A DNA stretch of 64,000 bases from Membranipora membranacea. Lineage: Eukaryota > Bryozoa > Gymnolaemata > Cheilostomatida > Membraniporidae. Below, in pieces: positions 36,042-47,800 of the stretch. The stretch's first letter is position 1. Each line of letters starts with the position of its first letter. Position numbers and translations under genes: made by a program. The stretch covers positions 23,920,062 to 23,984,061 of the forward strand of contig OU612074.1 in NCBI GenBank assembly GCA_914767715.1. The letters run 5' to 3'. The notes under the pieces were generated by a model. It had not been told where the DNA came from, made no database searches, and saw nothing but the letters and a program-made list of their open reading frames with translations.

Positions 36042-38488
36042 ATGGTACAGGATAAGAAAGAGAGGAAATCAGCAGCAGAGTCATCAGCTGACGACAGCAT
36101 AGAGTCGGCAGCTAGTAATGATGATTATGACTCTGATATGGACGACAGCATGCTGGTTGTAGAACCTCCACACATTTACTTCTTTGGTAAGCTTTCACAA
36201 TTTGGAATAATATGTCGGGTCAGGGAGCAGCACACTAGCTAGCTACGACTCATGATGGTGGATTCGAAGCCAAATGTTTCCACTTGCTTTGCATGATACA
36301 CTGGCTGGGTTGCTTTTACTATCAGACTGTGGATATTAAAAACATTGGGATAAGGTATAATTGTGTGTAAATTATGACGCCACTGCGACGAAAAAAACTT
36401 CAACATTTAATATAATAGTTTATGCAATTTTTTACTAAGAACTTGATGTAGAACTTGATGTAGAACTCGATGTAGAACTTGATGTAGAACTCGATGTAGA
36501 ACACCTTGATGTAGAACTTGATGTAGAACTCGATGTAGAACTCGATGTAGAACTCGATGTAGAACTCGATGTAGAACTCGATGTAGAACTCGATGTATAA
36601 CTTGATATAATCTTCTGATGTACATCAGGTGCCGAGTTGACTAAGGAGAGCCCAGAGTTCACCTGGGAGGTCTCCACCACCTCAGCTGATGGTAATGATG
36701 AGTCAATATTAACTGGTGATGATGATGACGCTATGAAACATATCCTCAAACTGAGACAGGTAAGTCTACGTCTAATTTAGAAGATTAAATGTAAGGTTTT
36801 GGTTTGTTAAGTGTCCCTCAATGTTAGCTAGCACCAATTTTCATTAGCTAAGGCCCGAGTTTGACCTCGGTTTGACTAAGGGTTGACTGTTTTATATCAC
36901 ATTAGCTTCCACCTTCTGACCTTGCCAGCTCATTGAACAGCTAAGTAAAACTGCTACACTGTCTCATCAAAGAGTAATAACCCAGCTCGGCTTCACTAAC
37001 ACTGGGTACCACTGTCTGTTATATCTCACAATTGATTGGCTGACTGGAGCTCACATTTGATTGGCTGACTGCATCTCACATTTGATTGGCTGACTGTATC
37101 TCACATTTGATTGGCTGACTGGAGCTCACATTTGATTGGCTGACTGTATCTCACATTTGATTGGCTCCCTCAGGTAGCCATGAGATCTCTCTGGAGTATG
37201 AGTTAGAGGATAATGGTGAGTTAGACGCCACTACAGATAATATAGAAGAACTGTCCGAGGCTGAGGATATCAAGTCTAAACGAGCTGCTAAACGTCAGAA
37301 AGTCAGCAACAAGGTGAGACATTGAGTGATAAAACAATATCTTCAGCAGACTGACTATCGGGTATCGGGCACAGTGCTGACTCAAGGCACATGCAATGAG
37401 GATGCCCCAGAATTAATTAAGTCGACTGGTTTAAAAAGAAATTTGCCAAAAAAACTGTTTAAAGTATCCTTTGGATGTTTACTTGGTGTTAGGGGGACTT
37501 TAGGATTAGGGAGAGGAACATATTGTTGTACTGTACCAGATAAGAATGACTTAACGTCATATCATTTATAATCAGAAGTCAGATAAGAAACCAGCTGCTG
37601 CTGCTGCTTCTGAGAGTGAAGATGAGAGTGAGGAGGGGGCGGAGCCTGGACAGGAAGAGGAGGAGATGGAGGAGGATGATCATCAGAGTGATGATGATGA
37701 GGACAGCCCTAAACCTAAAGAGAAAAAACAGGTACTTAGAGTTACCTGTGACCTATCTCTGTCTTGTGTTATATCCTGCTTTACAACGCCACCGTGAACA
37801 AGAAGCACTTGTTCCTTCAATTGCACATTATTCGTAGTTCATCATAACCAAGGAATGAGACTTACCTTTCCTTATTGGAGCACTCGTTCTGCCATCAATA
37901 ATACCAGCCAAGTAGAGCATTGAATTTTTTACCATGCAAACTGTATCATTTGTAACTGTCTGACTTTTGGGTATTATTTTGGAAGCTATATAGTAAATAT
38001 TATCCTTCCCTTTTTGTCACACACACACATATATAATATATATATATATATACAGGCCCGTAGTTCTAGGGGAGGCACTGCCTCCACTAGAAAGCTAAAT
38101 ACAGTGGCCTAAAAACACTATAATTGAATAATCCATAGTTGAATCAGTTTCCGGGGATTTCCATTTGCTTATTACATGCCTCAGATTTCTCGGGAAGGAG
38201 CTTACTGGGGATGCTTCTGACTTGCCTCAGGCTTTGCCTCTCCTACCTTTTTTCTAAGCATTGGCCATGATATATATATATATATATATATATAAAGTGT
38301 ACGCAGTATAATATTGTAAAATTCGTCGTCGGTGAAATGAGTCTGTTGCTACTTTACAGGATGTTAACCAGAAGAAAGTGATGAATGGTGGTGGAAAGGC
38401 TGGAGGAAAAAGTCCTAAAGATCTGATGAAAGCAAAGATGAAGGCCAAAAAACAGATGGTTAAAAAATCCAAAAAGTTATCCGCATAA
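36042..38488 (+). CDS. Nucleoplasmin/nucleophosmin-family histone chaperone
   Basis: Six exons (36042-36186, 36629-36759, 36929-37005, 37178-37313, 37576-37731, 38360-38488) give 257 codons and a stop with all phases consistent. An acceptor at 36000 and 41 bp of leader precede the ATG, so a noncoding first exon lies upstream. After an acidic Ser/Asp N terminus comes the nucleoplasmin core: PPHIYFFGAELTKESPEFTW, then a Gly-Asp-rich loop with an Asp run, then MKHILKLRQ and GHEISLEYEL. Then come a basic cluster KSKRAAKRQKV (likely nuclear import), a long Glu/Asp tract (EEEEMEEDD), and a Lys-rich tail (KAKMKAKKQMVKKSKK). Family members are pentameric acidic chaperones of histones and ribosomal proteins in the nucleus or nucleolus. 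Exon 3 is weaker than the rest. A poly(A) signal AATAAA is at 38559-38564. Confidence 0.8.
36430..36606. repeat. 12-bp minisatellite, about 15 units
   Basis: Units of GAACTTGATGTA or GAACTCGATGTA repeat in the first coding intron of the nucleoplasmin-like gene, ending 23 bp before exon 2. Minus-strand open frames over it are by-products of a unit divisible by three. Confidence 0.95.
37024..37166. repeat. 25-bp tandem repeat next to an acceptor
   Basis: About six units of CTCACATTTGATTGGCTGAC plus TGTAT or TGGAG. The last unit runs into TTGGCTCCCTCAG, the pyrimidine tract before exon 4 of the nucleoplasmin-like gene. Confidence 0.9.
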
Positions 38489-38984
38489 TCTTTGTAGCCT
38501 TGGATTTGTACAAGACGCTTTTTTATTTTTATAATTTGTGTATTACGATGAATGACCAAATAAAACCTTGTTGGGTTTCAGTATAAAAAATATCACAGTT
38601 GTCTCAGTAGTTGTGTGTGGGTGTGTCTCGGTGACCGCAAACCTCAGTAATTATATTTGTAATTCCTGTTTTTAAATGACACAAAATTGAGATTTAGCAG
38701 AAGTTACAAAGTTTTGCAGCAATGCATAAATGGGTAGTAAAGAATGTGCTACACAGCATCAGCTTTGTGCATGACGCAATGCAAAATTGTTGCTGTCTCT
38801 AAGCGGAGTAAGACTTCAGTTTAGGGGAGGGTTCCAAGATATTGCTGTTATAATGATACGTGGAGCACAGGCTAAAAATAACAGAACAGGAAACTGCTCT
38901 GTTGGTTAAAAAAATGATGGTTAAAGTCTCAAGGTGTTATCACTCACAGCATCCTGAAGAAAGGGTGGCGAGATAGGGGTGCTT

Positions 38985-39170
38985 TAGGGGCTAGGCCACA
39001 ATGTCTGCGCTGATTTGATCTCAGTTTGTAGGCAGGTCCAAGCTCACCTGGGGGTCCAACAATCCCCATTAGGCGGTGGACTACAGTGGAATTAAACCCT
39101 CAACCTTCAACACTTGCGTGCTGAGGACCGGCGCTCTCACCAACTGAGCCACCTCCTATTCCTACTCCTT
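38985..39170 (-). repeat. tRNA-like SINE joined to the dispersed repeat core
   Basis: Read on the minus strand, 39,165-39,085 has an A-box-like GGTGGCTCAGTTGGTGAGAG and a B-box-like GAGGGTTTAATTCCAC. Just downstream, at 39,065-38,985, lies the core also found at 2,664 and 55,088 (GACCTGCCTACAAACTGAGA on this strand). This suggests the core is the body of a tRNA-derived SINE family. Confidence 0.55.
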
Positions 39171-40137
39171 TTCTGTGTGGTTCTATTTTAGCCGGAGTTT
39201 AGCAACGTTTGAGACGCCAATGGATGAAATGTTTTACAAGGACTTTCACTGAATAATCATCCGATTTAGCTCTGATCCTTTCCCCTATGCATATGGTGTT
39301 TGGAACCCTGTTTGCGAATTACTCACATTATTCATGTCATTGTTACTTTATCAGCTGAGTAGGGGGTGTGAATGGTCAGAGCATCAGATGAGTTGTAATT
39401 ACATGATCAAATTCTTCAGGTGTCAAAGGTCAAAATGATGGATAAGAATAATATTTTAAAACTGTTAGTTCACAGAGGTCACAAAAATCTCACGGAGGTC
39501 GAAGCTCACAGAGGTCTGGAGACAAGAACAACAGAAGATGTTAAACTGTGCAATATGTTGGATTCGGCTTGCAAAATGCTGATCTGATGTGCAAACACTT
39601 GTTGACTGCCACGTAGTGTGACTACATACAAATTAAAGTGACAGTGTCTTACATAGCTTTTGACTGAAGGATTTTACTTGTGTTGTACTCAAGATTCTAT
39701 GATTGATCGTTATCTGTATAAATATATGAATTGTATTGTTATTTATTATCTTTATTTGGGTGATTATCAGACAGAGTATGTATTTATAAATATGGGGAGG
39801 TAAAATCTAATAAAGAACTTCTAAAAATGAGCCACAAATCTATAGCTTCATGTTACTAGATCATATTATCAAAGTAAAATAAAACATTCAATGGCGCTTA
39901 AAAGAGATCTAAATACAGAGGAAATAAAACGACACATTGTTGTGTGTAGCTGATACATCTACATCTCGCCTTTTATAATTCAGTATAAATAGTAGATAGA
40001 TGATGTATGATAGATAGACATGTGATGTCATGTCATGTGATGACACAATGTCAGTGAGCTCTCTTATCAAACTGGGAGTAGCCTTCTCTCGTCTCTCTTC
40101 TTGTCTGATTATAGTAGATGAGTTAGACTCTGTATGA

Positions 40138-41800
40138 TCAGTGATTACTTCTTACTAACCACTTATAGTAAGTTACATGTCTCACATTCTGTCCATTTCT
40201 TGTACTGACTGTCACATCTAAATAAACAGCAATGAGGGAATCAACAAGCAGGATCAGGAGTAATTAAATAACTCAAACTGTTCAAGCAGCCTGCTCATAT
40301 GTGAAGAGAAGTATTCAGTATCTCCAGTCATTAATTTCCAATAAAAATATCAGTTTGACAAATTCATCTTCGAACTGAACCTTGAAACAAAAAAGATCAC
40401 ATAATATAATAAGTTTGTTACTCACCTGGTTGTTGGTCGATCCTAGTAGCTGTATTGGGTAGTACTGGATTTCTCAGTGAGTCTGGGTGATTCTCTATTC
40501 TTATAGGTTCTAAGAAGAACTTATACCCTAGAAATGTGCATCTAGTCTGAGGCATAGAGGCTACATAAGCTCTCTCTGGATTATCTCTGTGTCTTCCGGT
40601 ATTCAGCAAGTATTCTGTCCTTTGTACTCCAATCTTAGCCACTAACTGCATTATCTACAATGTATATATATATATATGTCTAAAAGTACACCTCAAACAT
40701 TCACAAAGTTGTGATCATCTGTTGAGTTTTGCACTTAAGATGTAAACTCAAGATTTACTGTGCCAGGAGCTGGAATAATAATTTGGGCGTGAAGATCAGG
40801 AAAGTATCGATGCTAATAGCCTGAGTAGTAGTTGTTGTTTGAATCTGCTACAGAAAGGAGGAGAGGTATACTCTCGAGAGGGCTGGAGCTGGACAATCAA
40901 CCTTTGAATGCTTCCTCAGTGGGCTTTGAACCCACCACTCCAACGGGACTAATCGCGTGGCAGTGAATAGCAAGCAAGCTAACCGATTGCGCAATCTCAA
41001 GATGGGTTGGACTACATACGCTAAAAGTATTCACGTTAAAACGAGGCTGAGTTTACCAAGACGATCCAAGCAATCTTATAAAATGCAGTTGAACTCATGA
41101 GAAAGTTGTGTCACATGTATCAAGGCACAAAACATTAAGTGTGACAACAGTAGTATAGATATTTTATCATTACTTACATAGTCTGCCAGCTCTTTTATAT
41201 CTAGTAGATGGGCACATCTGTAAAACATGGTGACCAGTGTCCGGATGAACGGCGATCCTACAGTAGCTTTTCTCGTAGAAAGAAATGCTACAAGTAGAAT
41301 GGTACAGAGTCTAAACTTGCATGGTGTTCAGCACTTGAATAAGTGACAGATTATACAGTACCGTTAGCAGCCAATTCTATGTAGGATATATCTGGTTGGA
41401 TAGGCAATCTATCTCCCAACCCGATGATACTAGCATTGTGCATGCACCATGTTGTCTTTATCCATTAAGGTGTTTATCAATTGGCAAGTCAAGATGAACC
41501 AATGATTCTACTGCATTTTTTCTTAAAATTCTATCGCTACTATGATAATAGTAGAAAAAATAGTATGAAAATAGTGAATTCTTACACGTGAAAACTCTGT
41601 GTTGTATGTAAGTTCAATTTAAAACTTACACTCAAAGCTCGACTGCATAATGATCAAGTCAGCAGTGGAAATATCTTTATCAGCCAGATCTACTAAGTCA
41701 TCATCAGCACCAGGAGGCTGCTGGGGGTGACCTGCTCCAGGCTGATTCTGAATGGCTGGAGCTTGAGGGGGTGTGGCTGTTAGCAGCATTTCTCTTCTGC
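40138..41800 (-). CDS. Caspase inter-subunit linker, p10 and C-terminal tail
   Basis: Exon 41800-41630 codes a Pro/Gln-rich linker (PPQAPAIQ, HPQQPPG) with an Asp cluster (ADDDLVDLADKD), plausible sites of maturation cleavage. It then starts p10 with ADLIIMQSSFE. Exon 41287-41178 continues SFLSTRKATVGSPFIRTLV; STR stands where caspases have SWR, keeping the S1 Arg. Exon 40654-40426 has ERAYVASMPQTRCTFLGYKF, the normal p10 end, and a 30-residue extension. Exon 40217-40138 adds 25 residues and TGA. Confidence 0.85.
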
Positions 41801-44800
41801 CTGAAATGAGAAGAGTAAATCACTGAACAAGCTGTGTATAAATCATCAGAGGGGAATCTAAGATAAGGTGTGGTGAGAATCACACCATCTCATCCTGGCT
41901 TTTCTTAATTTGGTAGTTCTTTCCTCCTTACCAAGATATATGATTTGGGAAAAATATTATGTTGTAAATGACCTATCCCATTTAGCAAAGCCTCAAGGCC
42001 ATTGCTCACTTACTTCCTGCGCAAGCTTGAATAATGACAATCTTCGGCTTCCCTCTCATAGCAGGGAAGTTCTTAGGGGAGAGTAGATCAATTATCTCCA
42101 TGATCTTGACTTGTTTTCCATCTGATCCACCTACAGATCCTTCATCACCATGACTTGTTATGACTAAGATAAACGATCTGAGATCTTTGTGTACAGATTC
42201 TCCTGTCTGAGCATCAACCAGCTGAGTCTCCTTATGGATCTCTGTGATCATTTCCTGCAGTAAAGAAGTTATACGTGTTGAACGTATTTTGAAAGAAACC
42301 TTAGGAGAGCATAAAAATCAGCCTTATCTTAAGCTCCAATTAGATTTTGTTTTCAAAAAGAAAAACCAACAACATGACATTTGAGATAGTTATAAAAGAT
42401 GGGTCGGTCTTGTAGTAAGCTGCAGGCCTGCTGATCATGTGATCTCTGTTCAATTCTCACTGTTTGGAGCGACTAGTTGAACAAGGTGTTAGTGTTTGAG
42501 AGTATGAGAGTTAAAACTAATTAGGCGTGAGAGGGTAATGACAAAGCTAAATACGGACCAGTCCCTAATATTATACTTCGGTGAAATACCCAATCCTACA
42601 CCCTATGAGGTCGTACATCTCTATAAGGTAGGAGCATATATTGACTGAATTATAGGTCTGGACTTGCTGAGCAACAGCTAATGTTACTTTTAGATTGCAT
42701 TTGCATTTAAAATTCATACATTTGCCGGATAGTTCCTGTGACCTCCTACAGTGATATATCCGAGCCAGTCTAACATCCTCTTCATATTATCATAATCATA
42801 TTCAGAGCCTTGTCTGTGACCGTTGTAAGAGTTTGAGATAATTAGAGCTCTGCCGCGTGTGTCAGACATATGATAATCTCCCTAGCAAAGTAATAAAGTT
42901 TGATCATAAATTATACATCAAACTTCTAGCATATCAGGCTGGGTGTTTCTCACATTTTTACTGTGAAAAATAATTCATATTATCATGATTTCATTGAAAA
43001 GGATATAATACATATATCACTGCATATATGACAAGTTTGACAGACTCCATATCTGGTAGTGTATGAGTCACCCAATCATTTCGGTGTTCCGGAAAAACCT
43101 ATACAAGCCTCTCATGGCAATGCCTGAGCCGCCGTTGCAGAATGTGGTATATACTGTGTGACCAAGGAGCAATTAGATGAGTGTAAGTGAGGTCATATGG
43201 TATCGTAGGGTAACTAGCTCAAATATCTGGTGTTACTCTAAAAAGTTTAGTAAAAGTTACTTGTAATATGTGTTCATTGGCAAGGCTGATCTCTTAGGGG
43301 ACTGAATACGGAGGGATGACTGTATTGTTACACATCTATAACCTTCTCTTCACTCAACTCACTTTGTTTCCTGAGACGAAGAGATCAGGATCTGCTATCT
43401 CTGGATCTATCTGTGCTCTATCAGAGTTCACAATCCTAACAATCTCTTCTAGCTGAGCTGTCTGTAAGACCGGAGGAGGTACACAACCAGACTGGGATGA
43501 TGTAGGAACTGAATCTACAAAATACAAAATAAAAGACTTTGATTGTTTGATTATTTTTCACAACAGAAAATTGTTAGATAGAATGGATAGACTGAAAAGA
43601 AAGATTTTGAATTCTGTGACACCGAATGATCTTATTATTATGGAAAATGAACAAAATGGTCATTATTCATGTTGTCAAGCGAATACTTGCCTCACTTGTT
43701 CTGTGATAAATATTTCTGATTATTAACTAATGGCTCAATTCTTTTTCTCACCTTCTCTTGACTCCACACTCTGCAAGTAACCCTCCAAAACTTTAACTCC
43801 TCTCTCTGTGATACTATCACCTGGATGATAAAAAGTATAAAATAAAATATGCAGTTTGTCTTAGTCATCTTCACTTTCTCTGTGTAGCATTTTAAAATCT
43901 GTTCATGAAAACATAAACTTAAAATATAATGTTGTGATAGTTGAATTTCTTATTATTATGAATGATTACTGCGTTGAAAGGCATTTAAGCAAGCTATGAT
44001 ACTATAAGAGCGTTAACTCACATGGATACCGAAGAGGATGGGGTACAGAGGGGTCTCTGTCACATGATCGTGTCTGACTGCCGTTGAAGGAGATGTTAGA
44101 TCCGGTTTTCCACGATGGATCAACATTTATGGTCGGCTTACTTTGCTTGGTGAGCAGACAGTGAGAGCAGTAGAAGACAGTATCAAAGTGTGCTCCTTTC
44201 CAAACTGTATCTAGTTCTGATGTGAGGTGTTGTAGTGTAGAAATCTGACTATTCCATGATTCCGCAACAAACTCTGGTTTCGTTAATGCTAGTAATGTAA
44301 CGACTCTCTCTGCATGGTTGTGGAAAAAGTATTCCAGTGTGCCGTTGTCAGCTTGAACACTAGCACCATTCATCCCGGCTTCGACATGAACAAATTCTGT
44401 GATATGGAGATCAAGATATATTGCAGTCAGCAGGTGATACACGTGACCTGGTAACGGTAGGCCATTGAAGCGAAGTTCTATCTTCATCGGAATATAGCTC
44501 CCGGTTTCCTGAACAGATATCACTTTCTTACTGAAGTAGGGGATGATATAGTGGGTCTCATTAGCCTCCTTGATCGGACCACATATCAGATTGAAGACTT
44601 TCAGCACTTCTGTTGCGATCTCATGGTCTAACTTAGACTCTTCTTTTATCAGGTAGGACAGGAGTGTGGAGGTCATTACCCCGGTGGTGTGAAACTTCTC
44701 AACCATTGCCTCATACTTTCGCGTGGTGATTACCTGATCATCGCACGTAAACGGAATGAAGTTGACTAAACGTCTGCGCCAGGCCTCCTGGCTAGAATGA

Positions 44801-47800
44801 TCGAAGAGTAACTCAACCAGTTTGGTGAGTAAGTCAATTCTATGAAATACAATGTTTGCCAGTTTTCCTCTGCTTTTGTACCACATCACTTTTCCAATCT
44901 CGTGGAAGTATTGAAGAATAATATTATCCTTGTCTTCCGGGAACCACATCTGTATTTCTTCAAGTGTCAAACAAGGCCGATCTTTCTGCTCTGTGCATCT
45001 ATCCATGAATTCAATCCAGTTCTCAGGTAGCTCTGTGAGAAGTGACAATCCTAAATGGAGCAGTATTGATTTGAGATTAGCGATGACATTTGTTCCAGTT
45101 CCTTTATGAATAACCATCGGCTTGTTTCTTTTGAGCAGAGGTTCTGCTGTATCTGTGTCACAGAAACTTTTCATCAAATGGAATGGACTTGATTTGGGTG
45201 ACATAGCCTTCTCTTCGTTTATTATTCTCTTGCGCAAATTCTCTGTCTCCTTTATCAACTGACTTTGTCTTTCTTTAAACACTTTGGCATCATTGATATC
45301 ATCACGGTGGGTCAGGACTAGGAGGGGAGGGCCAGCTTGAGGACAGGAGAGGTATAGATGGCACAACCAGTCAAAGCATAACTTCTGACAAGCAGCCTCT
45401 GCACCAATCCCACCTACAAGTCTATCAAACTCAGCTATGTCTACGACAAGTAGTGGTACAAACTGATGTCTGGTTGAGAGTGGGTAAGTGAAGTGATAGA
45501 TAACATGACCTCCAAAGTCATGAAATACTAGTGTGGACTTCTCATTGATTTTAGCCTCACTCACTTTGAACACTTTGGTAGCCATATCTAGCTTGCTATC
45601 AGTAGAGCGCTTGGTCAGGTATCTCTTACCATCTTGTAGAGACTTTACAAGGCTAGTCTTCCCAGCCATAGTTTCACCAATGACAGTTACCGGAATGAAT
45701 TGAAATTTCTTGTCACCACATTTGTCAAGATCAGTCCAGTATTTGTGTAGAGCCGTCATCCCTAGTTTACAGACCGCATATGGAGGATATGAAATCGTTG
45801 CAGGCACTTTTAAGGTAGCCAGTTTGGTGAGTTTAATGAGCCCTGCAGGTAATCTGGTCAGAGATTCGTTTTTCCTGACATCTAGCTCCTGTAGATTTGA
45901 TAGGTCCGATATACTATGGGAAAAGAAGGAAAGAATAAGTAACCTTTGAGCATGACTCAGGGGATTTTCTCTGGCCTTTCCCTATATTCTAAACCACATT
46001 ACAATGGAGAGCGTTACAAAACTATCATAAAATCACATACTCAACCTTATCATGTACATAATGACTAGTATGAACACCCTTCCCACGTCAACGATGTGTT
46101 GTTTATTTGAGATGAAAGCTACGGAATCAGATACATTTGTTTCTAGTATCACGCCAACGACCAAGAAGAGAAACTGTTAATTCCTGGACATTAGCAAGGA
46201 TGAAATTTAGAGATGTGAATTCTAATACATAGGTAATTTCTCAACAATCTGCTCAATTCAGAAAACATTTGATGCTGACCAACTATAGCGATCCACAGAT
46301 GAATTGCACATCCAAATTGACAAAAATTTGTAGAGTAGCTCAAGGTTAATTTCCCCATGGGAGCTATTATCACAAGAGCTAATACTTTCATTTAATTTAA
46401 TTAACATTATGTGTGACAAATCAGGTAACTTGTAGTGAGCCATCAAAACAAGCAAATAACAATATTATGAATTGTCCAGTACGAATACTTAAATATCATT
46501 GATCATTATTGTTGGAGTTTTATTATCGCATTTACAACAGGTTACAATTATAATTTAAGTGCTTTACCACACAATAAGTCAAAAAATAATTGTTTTTGTG
46601 AACATTACAGAAAGGTTCTGATATCTTTTCAGGACCCTTCAAGATCCTTTAATCTTCTCCATTTGTCACAGCTTGCAAGTCATTTCTCTGCCATTTATGG
46701 CTTTAAGATACTCATTAATGTTGGCACCAGCAATGGACATCCTCTCCCCCAGAAAGAACAACATTAATACTGGGTTTGGTGTGAGGTGATGTCCTAGACA
46801 AAAGACCATTTTTAAATAACTTCCTTTTAAATTGAGATTATTCTACAGACCCATAGAAGATAATGAATAACCAATGAGCATTGAGCATTTCTATCTTCTC
46901 TAGGTGAAAGCATAAATACTGAACTCTCATTGGCTCACCATCAAATCAGAGCATTCTTTTGATAGTGTACCATCAAGAATATAGGGGTTGTCAGCTATTA
47001 TGGGCACACTCATTCTGTGAATTAAATGTGTTCTCAACAGATCAAAGAAACCACATGCTTACCACCCACCCATACTTATGTCTCCCCGAGGCGAGTTGGA
47101 TCAACCCGGAGAAGAAGTCTCTAGATGCAATGTGACTGGAGATATTCATTGTTGAATTTTTGCTTTTTCAAAATATTCTGAATAAATTATTTGCTGGTGA
47201 GGCTTGCTACCCCTTCACCTAGGTTATTGTTTTGGTAAATTGAACCGTGGGATTAGACCTACAACATGTGCCCTATTAGATGGGCATGGTTTAGCTAAAC
47301 CATGCCCATCTTATAGGGCACATGTTGTAGGTCCAATCCCATGTTTGGACCAGCTCATCGTCTTTAGCTATTAAAGGATTATGCAATGAAATACACTCAT
47401 GCATTGATATTCACAAAGTCAATAGGATGATTACCATGAATCCCAGGCAGTTGATGAAGTTGAAGGATGCTAGCCGTAGATATTTACTTGTGATACCACT
47501 AAAAGTTATGGGCACATCAATTTGGAACAACAGATTATTAGCCATTTTCTTTCAAAGGTGCATTAATGATTTCATCACTTGGCGGCCATTTTTATTTTCA
47601 GAAATGTTCCAGACATCACACAAGCAACCCTGGTTGCTGATTGGTCAATTTCGCCCTTTTGTTCTTCCTGGGGTGAGGGAGTTCTCTGGCTCCAGACTAT
47701 ATTATTGAGCAGTTTTCTTTTCCAATACATCGATTTTCGATGAGAGACACTCATTTCCTGAAACCTCCATCAAATACTTTTCTTTACAATCTTTCAAATG

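Noticed and set aside
36407-36749. Two minus-strand frames rich in Ser/Thr or His/Arg/Leu
   Set aside because: They are translation of the 12-bp minisatellite and the antisense of nucleoplasmin exon 2.
40418-40436. Stop codon of the caspase gene at 40,420-40,418
   Set aside because: The apparent stop lies in a GTGAGTAA donor. A phase-compatible exon follows at 40217-40138, so the true stop is taken as 40,140-40,138, although an intron-retained end is possible.
43752-43820. CARD or death domain between COR and caspase
   Set aside because: The linker is only about 75 residues and shows no recognisable six-helix pattern. A structure prediction could reopen this.
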